Source: Mesorhizobium sp. J428 (lineage in GTDB: Bacteria; Pseudomonadota; Alphaproteobacteria; Rhizobiales; Rhizobiaceae). From it: a DNA stretch of 64,000 nt. Numbering within the stretch: the stretch's first letter is position 1; the number at the start of each line of letters is the position of its first letter. Made by a program: the position numbers and the translations under genes. The DNA is taken from NCBI RefSeq assembly GCF_024699925.1, contig NZ_JAJOMX010000001.1, forward strand, positions 2,146,001 to 2,210,000, read 5' to 3'. Shown one piece after another: positions 1 through 7,306 of the stretch. The notes under the pieces are model-generated. The model was not told the origin of the DNA, made no database searches, and saw nothing but the letters and a program-made list of their open reading frames with translations.

Positions 1-1
1 G

Positions 2-562
2 GTCATCGCAGGAGCAGTCGCCTGTTTCGGAAGACTGCTGGGCAAAGGGCCGATGTTCTGGCTGTCCACCTTTTATGTGAACACTTTTCGAGCAATTCCG
101 GAAACCGTGCTGGTCTTCTGGATCTACTTTTGCGGTCCGTTCATCTTCACGTTCAAGCCAAATGCTTGGGATACAGGTATCCTGTCCATGTCGCTGGTCG
201 CCGGCGCATACTTTGCCGAGATCGCGCGAGCTGGCATCCAGTCAGTCTCGCGAGGCCAATGGGAAGCCGGACGCGCACTGGGCATTTCGGAGTTTTGGCT
301 CTGGACCGACATCGTCATTCCCCAAGCTGTTCGGGCAATGCTGCCAGCTTCCGCTTTGCTGGTGACCAATCTGGTCAAGATGTCCGGTCTGGTTTCGGTA
401 GTGGGTGTGGCAGAACTTATCTATCAGGCGCAGACGCTGGGCTCACTCAGGTTCCGCTACTTTGAGTTCTTCACCGTCGTTGCGATCATCTACTTCCTGC
501 TGATCTTTCCGTTCAGCATGGCCTCGCGGGCGATTGAAGCCCACCTCGATCGGCGAAAATAA
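2..562 (+). CDS. Polar amino-acid-type ABC transporter permease, 5' end outside window
   Basis: Inner-membrane permease of the HisM/GlnP family. The frame is open from base 2, so the N-terminus lies upstream; an internal Met is at 53. The EAA loop that contacts the ATPase is visible as 'EIARAGIQSVSRGQWEAGRA' followed by a Pro-rich stretch, with hydrophobic segments on both sides. The stop at 560-562 lies just before the ATPase start at 564, so the two genes are co-transcribed. A binding protein and perhaps a second permease should lie upstream. The substrate is not readable; the next genes suggest an amino acid or ectoine/creatine-like compound. The gene lies inside the inferred tRNA-Gly island. 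Confidence 0.9.
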   Translation, partial: VIAGAVACFGRLLGKGPMFWLSTFYVNTFRAIPETVLVFWIYFCGPFIFTFKPNAWDTGILSMSLVAGAYFAEIARAGIQSVSRGQWEAGRALGISEFWLWTDIVIPQAVRAMLPASALLVTNLVKMSGLVSVVGVAELIYQAQTLGSLRFRYFEFFTVVAIIYFLLIFPFSMASRAIEAHLDRRK

Positions 563-563
563 C

Positions 564-1313
564 ATGGATGCTGTTGTGACACACAAGATCGTCGTGGACG
601 CGCGCGCGGTGAACAAACGCTTCGGAAGCACGCATGTCCTGCGCGACGTGTCTCTCGAAGTGAGAGCTGGCGAAGTCGTTTGCATCGTTGGGCCCTCCGG
701 AGGCGGGAAATCCACTTTCCTGCGGCTAGTCAATGGGTTCGAAACCATCGACGAGGGTCAAATCACCGTCGACGGGATCAGATTGCCAGGCTCTCGGCGA
801 GACCTTCTTGCCGTTCGCCGCGACGTCGGCATGGTCTTTCAGAGCTTCAACCTTTTTCCACACCTGTCGGTGTTGGACAACCTAACGCTCGCACCTAGGC
901 GAACCGGGCGTCTCGACCGCGCGAAAGCAGAGGAGCGAGCGCACGAACTTCTGAAGCGCGTTGGGATATTCGATCAGGTTGCCAAGCACCCTTCGCAGCT
1001 CTCCGGCGGTCAGCAGCAGCGTGTGGCAATAGCACGAGCGCTGGCGATGGAACCGCGTCTGCTGCTCTTCGATGAGCCGACTTCCGCGCTCGACCCTGAG
1101 AATGTCAACGAAGTCCTCAACGTGATGAAGGAACTAGCGCGCTCGGGGATCACCATGATCGTGGTGACGCACGAAATGGGTTTCGCGCGTGAGGTAGCGG
1201 ACCGCATCGTGTTCATGGCGGAGGGACAGATTCTAGCAGATGCACCGCCCAAACCGTTCTTCGACAATGCCGAAGAGCCACGGCTTCGCGCTTTCCTCTC
1301 CAAGATCCTCTGA
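564..1313 (+). CDS. Amino-acid ABC transporter ATP-binding protein (GlnQ/HisP type)
   Basis: Cytoplasmic ATPase of the uptake system, 249 aa. It has Walker A 'GPSGGGKS', a Q-loop in 'MVFQSFNLFPH', signature 'LSGGQQQR', Walker B 'LLLFDEPTSALDP' and an H-loop in 'VTHEMGF', all typical of the polar amino acid family. The frame is open to 534, but the ATG at 564, one base after the permease stop, gives the usual family N-terminus and is chosen. The next gene starts 31 bases downstream, so the operon probably continues into the M24 enzyme. Confidence 0.93.
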   Translation: MDAVVTHKIVVDARAVNKRFGSTHVLRDVSLEVRAGEVVCIVGPSGGGKSTFLRLVNGFETIDEGQITVDGIRLPGSRRDLLAVRRDVGMVFQSFNLFPHLSVLDNLTLAPRRTGRLDRAKAEERAHELLKRVGIFDQVAKHPSQLSGGQQQRVAIARALAMEPRLLLFDEPTSALDPENVNEVLNVMKELARSGITMIVVTHEMGFAREVADRIVFMAEGQILADAPPKPFFDNAEEPRLRAFLSKIL

Positions 1314-1344
1314 CAGTCAACAGGAACACCCACCGGAGTTTACC

Positions 1345-2511
1345 GTGTCCGATTTGCCAAGAATCCATTTCACCCGTGAGGAATATGCCCGGCGCCTCGA
1401 CAAGACATCCCGGGCTATGAAGGCCACTGGCTACGATGCCTTCCTGCTATTCAAAAGCGAGGACATGTATTGGCTCACGGGCCTGGATACGGATGGCTAT
1501 TATGTCTTCCACACCATGCTCGTTACGGCCGATGGCAAGGTTGCCTATCTCGGTCGGCAGGCGGACTACAACAATGTGTTCTACAGCTCAATCCTGGAAG
1601 GTTGCATGGTCTTCGATGAGCTGGCCGGATCGAGCCGAGGGCAGGCCGTAAAGTCTCTGCTGCAGGACCACGGTCTCGCGGGCGGAAGAGTCGGTGTTCA
1701 ATACAATACGATGGGTCACCGCGCCGACCTCTACGTCGACATCGTCGCCGCTCTCGAAGGTTGGTGCAGCTTCTCCGATGCCTCGCCGACGATTGACAGG
1801 CTTCGCCTGGTGAAGACGCCGGCCGAAATCGAGATGATGCGCAAGTCCGCAAACATCGTCCAACTGATGGCGGAAGCTGCTATCGCGGAGACCAGGGCTG
1901 GCGTCTTCGAGGGGAAGATCTTCGGAGCCCTTGCCCAGACGATCTACGAGAACGATGGCGATCCGTGCGCGCTGCGCTATCCGATCGGATGCGGCCCAGC
2001 GTCAAAGCTCGGCCGCTATACGACCGGCCGGCACCATGTCGCTGAAACTGACCAGTTCATGTTCGAGATCGGATGCGGCTACAGGCACTATCATACCGCC
2101 ATCTATTTCCATGTCCTGGTCGGCGACGTTCCCCGACAGAGGCTGAGTGACCTTCTCAAGATCGTCGAGGAGGCGCGGGACGCAGGACAGGAGAAAATGC
2201 GGCCGGGTAACACGATCGGTAGCGTGCATGCGGCGGTGAGCCAGACCTATCTCAAGCATGACCTGGGCGCCTATTTGCGGAAGTCCTACGGCTACCAGAT
2301 GGGTATCTGCTACCCGCCGACTTGGGTCTCAGCTCCCATGATTATTGGCAATTCCGAAGAGGTGATCGAGGAGGACATGACAATCTTCCTCCATCCGTCA
2401 CTGGCAGACACGGAATCAGGACTCCGCGTCTCTTCCGGCGAAACTGTCGTTGTGAAAGCAGCCGGCGTAGAGAAACTGACAGTTGCGCCTTCGGGGCCTA
2501 TTGTGAACTAG
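1345..2511 (+). CDS. M24-family (creatinase / ectoine hydrolase-like) hydrolase
   Basis: Pita-bread-fold protein of 388 aa. GTG 1345 is chosen because GGAG (1335-1338) sits six bases upstream; the frame is open further upstream without a better signal. N-terminal creatinase domain to about residue 150, then the M24 domain. The segment 'FEIGCGYRHYHTAIYFHV' lies where metal-dependent M24 peptidases carry two Asp ligands, and the 'GYQMGICYPPTW' stretch resembles ectoine hydrolase DoeA and creatinase rather than Xaa-Pro aminopeptidase. A metal-independent amidino- or amidohydrolase is therefore more likely than a peptidase. Together with the ABC transporter and the nearby amine-oxidase-type pseudogene it suggests import and breakdown of a small nitrogen compound. 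The exact substrate is unknown. Confidence 0.85.
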   Translation: MSDLPRIHFTREEYARRLDKTSRAMKATGYDAFLLFKSEDMYWLTGLDTDGYYVFHTMLVTADGKVAYLGRQADYNNVFYSSILEGCMVFDELAGSSRGQAVKSLLQDHGLAGGRVGVQYNTMGHRADLYVDIVAALEGWCSFSDASPTIDRLRLVKTPAEIEMMRKSANIVQLMAEAAIAETRAGVFEGKIFGALAQTIYENDGDPCALRYPIGCGPASKLGRYTTGRHHVAETDQFMFEIGCGYRHYHTAIYFHVLVGDVPRQRLSDLLKIVEEARDAGQEKMRPGNTIGSVHAAVSQTYLKHDLGAYLRKSYGYQMGICYPPTWVSAPMIIGNSEEVIEEDMTIFLHPSLADTESGLRVSSGETVVVKAAGVEKLTVAPSGPIVN

Positions 2512-2774
2512 CGCATCGCCTCGATGATCGACTACGAACTCGCCCTGAGATTTGCAAGGGAGTGCCGCGGCAGTAGTGGGCTGCCGCGGGATGCGAAGAG
2601 GCTTCTACGTCCGATCTGTAAAGCCTTGAGGGCCGCAGTCGGGTTCAGATCGGCTTCCCCGCCAGCAACGCCGTCTCCCGCATCTCTTCCAAGATCCCGA
2701 AACCCCGGCAGACGCGACCGGGAGCGCCGCGGAAGTTTTTGTCGCCGATTGCAGACAGGCACGAGGATGCCGCA
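2512..2774. other. Gap between M24 gene and oxidoreductase pseudogene; hairpin
   Basis: No convincing gene. A perfect 9-bp stem is at 2565-2573/2581-2589 (CCGCGGCAG ... CTGCCGCGG, 7-base loop), 50 bases after the M24 stop. It has no T-run, so it is only a possible terminator. A reverse-strand open stretch (2645-2911) ends in 'EEMRETALLAGKPI', which has a protein-like look but which I cannot identify. It may be debris within the island. Confidence 0.4.
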
Positions 2775-4046
2775 ATGACAAGCAGTCTCCGTTCGCACGG
2801 CCTCTGGAGCGCAAGCGCACCAAAGCCACCACAAACTGCGTCTCTGACCGCCGATCTACGCGAAGATGTCGTAGTTGTTGGCGGAGGGTATTGCCGGCAC
2901 GTCATGCGCACTTCATCTCGCGGAAGCAGGTGCCTAGGTCGTTCTTCTGGAAGCGGAAGAGATCGGGTTTGGCGGCGCAGGCAGGAATGTCGGCCTCATT
3001 AATGCCGGGATGTGGATGCCGCCGGACGACCTCTTAGGTGAGATCGGCCAGGAATATGGAGAGCGGCTGCTTACACTCTTGGCGGACGGTCCAAGCGTCG
3101 TCATGCGCCTCATAGAGAAGCATGACATTTCGTGTGAGCTGGAACGGAACGGCACGCTTCATTGTGCCGCAAGCGCGAAAGGCTTCAGCGAAATCGCACG
3201 ACGAGCCGAGCAATGGCAGCGTCGCGGGGCTCCCGTCGAGTTGCTCGATGCTCACCAAACAGCCAAACCCTTGGGAACGCACCGCTATGCAGGCTCATTG
3301 CTCGATCTACGGGCGGGAACATTGCAGCCACTTGCTTACTTTCGAGGGCTTGCCAAGGCGGCGATGGCAGCCGGTGCTCGGTTCTATACCTCAAGTGCCG
3401 TAAGAGACGCCGAGCGCAGCGGAACTCGCTGGCTCGTTCGCACCAACGACGGCAGCGTTGATGCTAACTGGATCGTCGTCTGCACGGATGTCTGCAGCAC
3501 GGGCCCTTGGCGCCAACTCGCTGATGAGCAGGTTCGCCTGCCATATTTCAATTTTGCAACCAGGCCGCTCCCACCTGAACTCTTGGGCACCGTTCTGCGA
3601 GGAAAGGAAGGAGCGTGGGATACACGGACCATCTTGTCGTCCTTTCGCCTCGATAGGGCCGGCCGACTTATTTTCGGTAGTGTTGGGGCACTCCGCGGCA
3701 CGGGGACGATGATCCAGAAGGCTTGGGCGCGTCGCGCCCTGTCACGTCTTTTCCCGCATCTCGAAAACGTCAAATTCGAGCATGAGTGGTATGGACACAT
3801 AGGAATGACGGCGGACGCGCTGCGCGCTTTCACAAGTTTGCACCCAACGTCGTCAGTCTCTCCGGTTACAATGGACGAGGTATTGCACCGGGAACGGTAT
3901 TCGGGCGCGAACTCGCCGATTTAGTCGTTTGCAACAAGGGAAACGCTGATATGCCCGTCCCCTTAACGGCTGCTCGGAGAATGCCGTTCCGCGTCTCGCG
4001 GGAAATGTCCTATGAAATCTTGTCACAAGTCGCTCATCTGGCGTGA
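2775..4046 (+). pseudogene. FAD-dependent oxidoreductase (DAO/PuuB-like), multiply disrupted
   Basis: The ATG at 2775 starts a typical N-terminus ending in the dinucleotide-binding motif 'DVVVVGGGY'. Just after it, near 2888, the frame shifts. The continuation 'GIAGTSCALHLAEAGA', a TAG stop near 2934, then 'VVLLEAEEIGFGGAGRNVG' is in another frame and runs on into the open frame at 3010-3924. Near 3830 a second shift occurs: the conserved tail 'APNVVSLSGYNGRGIAPGTV' is read from the frame ending at 4046. Two frameshifts plus a nonsense codon show real decay. The intact protein, about 420 aa, would oxidise an amine or N-methyl amino acid, which fits the upstream ABC and M24 genes. Confidence 0.87.
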
Positions 4047-4182
4047 TGGAGACTTCGGTTTCCTTTCTTGGGCAGGTGACTGCAATCTACGGTCAAACCG
4101 ATGTTTCGATAACTCCGCCAGCAATCCAAGGGGTTCGACATCGAGTTTCATTTCGTAGACCGTAGCCGTCTGCCGTCGGGGC

Positions 4183-5529
4183 TCAGGCGGCTTTGGCCTC
4201 CACCGAACCCTCGATGAGTTGCAGGCTCGGCGAGGTTGACTCCTCTCGGCGTGCTGATCCCTTGGTGGCCCCTGCCAACGCAGCCGCTATCTTGCGCGAG
4301 ACCCGGCTGGCCGCGCGACGGGATGGGTTGTTCTGCATATGCGCGTAGATCGCAGTGGAGCGCATGTTCGCATGGCCGAGGATGGCTCCCGTCAGAGCCA
4401 GCGCCTCACCCGTGGAAACGGCAGTCGACCCCATCGTGTGCCTCAACGTGTGAGGTGTCACGCCCGCCAGCCCAGCCTGGGCGACGACTTTCGTCCAAAC
4501 TCCTTTCGTCCCCTGATAGTGGCCGTCTCCCCGCTCTGCGGGGAACACGAAGCCCGAACCCGGCCTCTTGCCAATGCTGTCCAGCGGCGCGACGGCCGCA
4601 GCGCCGAGCGGCCGCAGGGATTTTCCAGTCTTGCTGTCATCCAGAATGAGAAGGCCGCGCCCGAAATCCACCTCGCCCCACCGAAGCGCAGCAATCTCGT
4701 CTCGCCGGCAACCCGTCAATGCCCACAGCCGCGCTATATTCAGCGCCTTGACGTTGGCTCCCTCCTGTTCGGGCGCGTCGAAAGCCTTCCCAAGACGGCT
4801 GATCTCGTCGATCGTCAGATACCTGTCGCGCCGGTTGTCGGACTTCCTGACGGCGGCGATGTCGCACGGATTCGCGGGCACGATCTTCCGCCGAACCGCG
4901 AAGCTGAAAACCGCCGACAGATCCTTCACGACCTTCCGCGCGGCTCCCTCGCCGCCACGGACGATGATGCGCTTGCGAAATCCAACTTTCACATCCTTCG
5001 TGGTTTTGCCGCTGGTTACGTCGCGCACGAAGCGCTCGATCTCGCCCGCACCGACTTCCGACACGCGCTTACGTCCGAGCAGCGGCACGACGTGATGCCG
5101 CAGTCGCGCGATCGTATATGACTTAGTGCGAGGCTTCATTGGCTGTCCCTGCCGGATACCGCGCTGGATGAAGCACCCTTCCTCTTCATAGATGTCGATC
5201 AGATCGGCCATCAGCATTTCGCGGCGCTTCGCCTGGCGGTCGCCGGCAGGGTCTTCACTTTTCGCGGCCGCGCCGAGCAGCTCTTTTGCCTGCGTACGCG
5301 CTTCGTCAACGGTCAGGTTTCCGTAGCGGCCGATCGAATGGAATCGTTTCGGGGCGTTCCGTCCGCCGCCATTGGCGCGGTATCGAATAATGAAGGTCTT
5401 CGTTCCGCTGGCCTCGACGCGGACACCGAAACCCGACAATTCCTTGTCCCGGACGACGCGGCGTTCGCTACTCGCGGGAATGGCGTCCACTACGGTCTTC
5501 GTGAGTCTTGTCGAGCCTTCCTTCGCCAT
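4183..5529 (-). CDS. Tyrosine-family site-specific integrase
   Basis: 448-aa phage/island integrase. The N-terminal Arm-DNA-binding (DUF4102-like) region holds 'ELSGFGVRVEASGTKTF', followed by a SAM-like core-binding region and a C-terminal catalytic domain. Catalytic residues visible: Arg in 'LTGCRRDEIAALRW', His360 and Arg363 in 'HTLRHTMGS', His386 in 'LGHANM' and the nucleophile Tyr395 in 'STAIYAHM'. It appears intact. Its start lies about 150 bases from a tRNA-Gly 3' fragment, the usual integrase/att arrangement, so it probably catalysed insertion of the island that extends to the left. Confidence 0.94.
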   Translation of the reverse strand: MAKEGSTRLTKTVVDAIPASSERRVVRDKELSGFGVRVEASGTKTFIIRYRANGGGRNAPKRFHSIGRYGNLTVDEARTQAKELLGAAAKSEDPAGDRQAKRREMLMADLIDIYEEEGCFIQRGIRQGQPMKPRTKSYTIARLRHHVVPLLGRKRVSEVGAGEIERFVRDVTSGKTTKDVKVGFRKRIIVRGGEGAARKVVKDLSAVFSFAVRRKIVPANPCDIAAVRKSDNRRDRYLTIDEISRLGKAFDAPEQEGANVKALNIARLWALTGCRRDEIAALRWGEVDFGRGLLILDDSKTGKSLRPLGAAAVAPLDSIGKRPGSGFVFPAERGDGHYQGTKGVWTKVVAQAGLAGVTPHTLRHTMGSTAVSTGEALALTGAILGHANMRSTAIYAHMQNNPSRRAASRVSRKIAAALAGATKGSARREESTSPSLQLIEGSVEAKAA

Positions 5530-5546
5530 TTTCCGACTCCCAATCG

Positions 5547-5581
5547 GTGGTCACCATCGTCTATGGTGACCACATGGTGAC
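5547..5581. repeat. Perfect 11-bp inverted repeat plus a third half-site upstream of integrase
   Basis: GTGGTCACCAT (5547-5557), five bases, then ATGGTGACCAC (5563-5573), followed directly by another ATGGTGAC (5574-5581). It lies 17-52 bases upstream of the integrase start, between the gene and the att site. It could be an operator for integrase control or an arm-type site for integrase or an excisionase. No regulator gene is visible nearby. Confidence 0.7.
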
Positions 5582-5676
5582 TACCGCGCTGGGCAGACGG
5601 AGATCAATAAACGGTTGAAAAATAGTGGGAAATGCAAGCCAGTCCCACTAGGTAAAACCCCGGAAAAGCCTGTCCG

Positions 5677-5726
5677 CAACCTTGCCAAGGTTGGGGTCGA
5701 GGGTTCGAATCCCTTCGCCCGCTCCA
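5677..5726 (+). repeat. 3' fragment of tRNA-Gly(GCC): island attachment site
   Basis: The 50 bases match the anticodon arm (anticodon GCC at 5684-5686), variable loop, T arm (GGTTCGAATCC) and acceptor 3' strand plus CCA of a tRNA-Gly. The 5' half (D arm and 5' acceptor strand) is missing; upstream sequence does not pair with the acceptor strand. This is what integration into the 3' part of a tRNA gene leaves at the distal end. An intact tRNA-Gly is predicted at the other island end, left of this window. It is not a functional tRNA here. Confidence 0.85.
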
Positions 5727-5889
5727 GTTTTCCTTAGATTTGAATGGCTTAGGGCTCGGGGTATCCGGGCCCTTTTTGCTGTCCCTTCGCGATATGCGCG
5801 GCAGCCTCGGCATTATCAGCCGGAATCGGCCAGCGTCGCCGAGCATGATCCAAGAGCACTATTCCTCGATCTGAAAGGCAAGACGTAAA

Positions 5890-5911
5890 GATATAAACAT
5901 TTCTTTATATC
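5890..5911. promoter_or_regulatory. Perfect 8-bp inverted repeat upstream of the mesXD promoter
   Basis: GATATAAA (5890-5897), six bases, TTTATATC (5904-5911). It lies just upstream of the predicted -35 box, a typical operator position. Methionine/SAH-responsive ArsR-type regulators of proteobacteria (SahR, SamR) bind AT-rich palindromes of this style; assigning this site to one of them is only a guess. Confidence 0.55.
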
Positions 5912-5915
5912 ATGC

Positions 5916-5943
5916 TTGACTTGCCTTCTCGTCCGTATATCAA
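5916..5943 (+). promoter_or_regulatory. Predicted sigma-70-type promoter for riboswitch-mesXD
   Basis: TTGACT (5916-5921) and TATCAA (5938-5943) separated by 16 bases, just upstream of the cobalamin riboswitch. An alternative -10, TATATC at 5936-5941, would give a short 14-base spacer. Transcription would start about 5950, matching the 5' edge of the aptamer. Confidence 0.5.
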
Positions 5944-5954
5944 TTCCCGCGCCA

Positions 5955-6118
5955 TGGTTCCTACGAACACATCGTTCGCAGGCTAAGAGGGAAGCCGGTC
6001 GAATACCGGCGCTGCCCCCGCAACTGTAGGCGGAGAGCCAAGCCCACTCATGTCACTGAGGCGAAAGTCTCGGGAAGACGGGCGAAGGCGACGACCCGCG
6101 AGCCAGGAGACCTGCCAC
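5955..6118 (+). promoter_or_regulatory. Cobalamin (adenosylcobalamin) riboswitch
   Basis: The conserved blocks are readable in order: AAGAGGGAAGCCGGT (about 5985-5999), the B12-box-like GCCCCCGCAACTGTA (6014-6028), a TCACTGAGGCGAAAGTCTCG-type arm with GGGAAGACGGGCG, and the terminal GAGCCAGGAGACCTGCC (6100-6116). Such elements bind adenosylcobalamin and switch off downstream genes. Here the target is mesX-mesD, a B12-independent methionine route, so repression when B12 is plentiful makes sense. Confidence 0.95.
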
Positions 6119-6207
6119 GGCGAAGTAACGTCCACGGGCGGGGTGTCCCGGTGTGCCGTAGCGGGGTCGCTTAGCGGCCTGTCTTGCTATGTGTCCGCTG
6201 ACCCACG

Positions 6208-6227
6208 CCCCAACTCATTGGGGTAAG
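6208..6227 (+). promoter_or_regulatory. Hairpin covering the mesX ribosome binding site
   Basis: CCCCAA (6208-6213), loop CTCA, TTGGGG (6218-6223) and then TAAG and the ATG at 6230. The 3' arm contains the only purine-rich Shine-Dalgarno candidate, so the hairpin can hide it. This fits a riboswitch that works on translation; there is no hairpin with a T-run between aptamer and gene. Confidence 0.6.
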
Positions 6228-6229
6228 TC

Positions 6230-7279
6230 ATGTCCCACACCAAATTTGCAGCCTCCCTCCAGGGCGCTCCACGTCTTGATCGTCGGCAGACCACGCCGGG
6301 CAACGACTTTGCTTTTCGCATCGAGAGCCTTCGCTTCGATGAGGACTACCGCCCCTCGGAGAAGACGCGCGTCACCACCAACTTTGCCAACCTCGCGAGA
6401 GGGGCGAACCGGCAGGAGAATTTGTGCAAAGCTTTGCGGATGATCGACAATCGTTTCAATGCCCTGGCGCATTGGGACAACCCGAAAGGCGATCGCTATT
6501 CCGTCGAACTCGATATCATTTCGGTCGAACTCGAGATCGATTCCGAAGCCGACGGTCCCTCCTTCCCGCTCATCGAAATGCTGAGCACGACGATCGTTGA
6601 CCACAAGACCGCCAAGCGGATCGCAGGCGTCGTGGGCAATAACTTCTCCTCCTACGTACGCGACTACGACTTCAATGTTCTGCTCCCCGAGCACAACAAG
6701 AACCGTTCGGAGTTTAGCACTCCGCCTGATTTTGGCGATCTGCACGGGAAGCTGTTCAAGTCATTCATTAACTCAAACGCCTACACGAAGCGGTTCGATA
6801 AGCCTCCCATCATATGCATCAGCGCGTCGAGCAGCAGGACCTATCACCGAACCGACAACCAGCATCCTATCCTGGGTGTCGAATATCGGCAGGATGAACT
6901 CTCCGCGACCGATCAGTATTTCAGCAAGATGGGCTTGGCCGTTCGCTATTTCATGCCTCCGAATAGCGTTGCGCCGCTGGCTTTCTATTTCATCGGCGAC
7001 CTGCTCGGAGACTACACCAATCTCGAGCTTACCAGCATCATCAGCACGATGGAGACGTTTCAGAAAATCTATCGTCCCGAGATCTACAACGCCAATTCCG
7101 CGGCAGGGGCATGCTACCAGCCTAATCTGAAGCATCAGGACTACTCGCTGACGCAGGTCGTCTACGACCGAGAAGAGCGCAGCCGCCTGGGTGTCGAGCA
7201 GGGACGGTTCGCGGAGAAGAACTTCATCAAGCCTTACCGGACCATGCTCGAGCAGTGGTCGGCCAATTCCGCTCTCTGA
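6230..7279 (+). CDS. mesX: MesX (DUF1852), partner of folate-independent methionine synthase
   Basis: 349-aa soluble protein of the DUF1852 family, recognised by 'DRRQTTPGNDFAFRIESL', by the conserved core near 'NRFNALAHWDN', and by its fixed position before a short MetE-like gene. DUF1852 proteins are known as MesX, an accessory protein needed by MesD for methionine synthesis; the pair functions in aerobic bacteria and oxygen is thought to be required. The biochemical role and the methyl donor are not settled. It starts right after the riboswitch, and mesD begins 27 bases downstream, so both share one leader. Confidence 0.88.
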   Translation: MSHTKFAASLQGAPRLDRRQTTPGNDFAFRIESLRFDEDYRPSEKTRVTTNFANLARGANRQENLCKALRMIDNRFNALAHWDNPKGDRYSVELDIISVELEIDSEADGPSFPLIEMLSTTIVDHKTAKRIAGVVGNNFSSYVRDYDFNVLLPEHNKNRSEFSTPPDFGDLHGKLFKSFINSNAYTKRFDKPPIICISASSSRTYHRTDNQHPILGVEYRQDELSATDQYFSKMGLAVRYFMPPNSVAPLAFYFIGDLLGDYTNLELTSIISTMETFQKIYRPEIYNANSAAGACYQPNLKHQDYSLTQVVYDREERSRLGVEQGRFAEKNFIKPYRTMLEQWSANSAL

Positions 7280-7306
7280 CTCATCGAAAAACGAGGCCTT
7301 TGCCCG

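Noticed and set aside
2524..2778. 84-codon open frame between the M24 and oxidoreductase genes
   Set aside because: No recognisable domain, no ribosome binding site, overlaps the start of the pseudogene.
5677..5726. Functional tRNA-Gly gene
   Set aside because: The 5' half with D arm and acceptor strand is absent, so it cannot fold into a tRNA.
5604..5888. Short open frames across the tRNA-Gly fragment
   Set aside because: They read through tRNA sequence and the promoter region; no protein family features.
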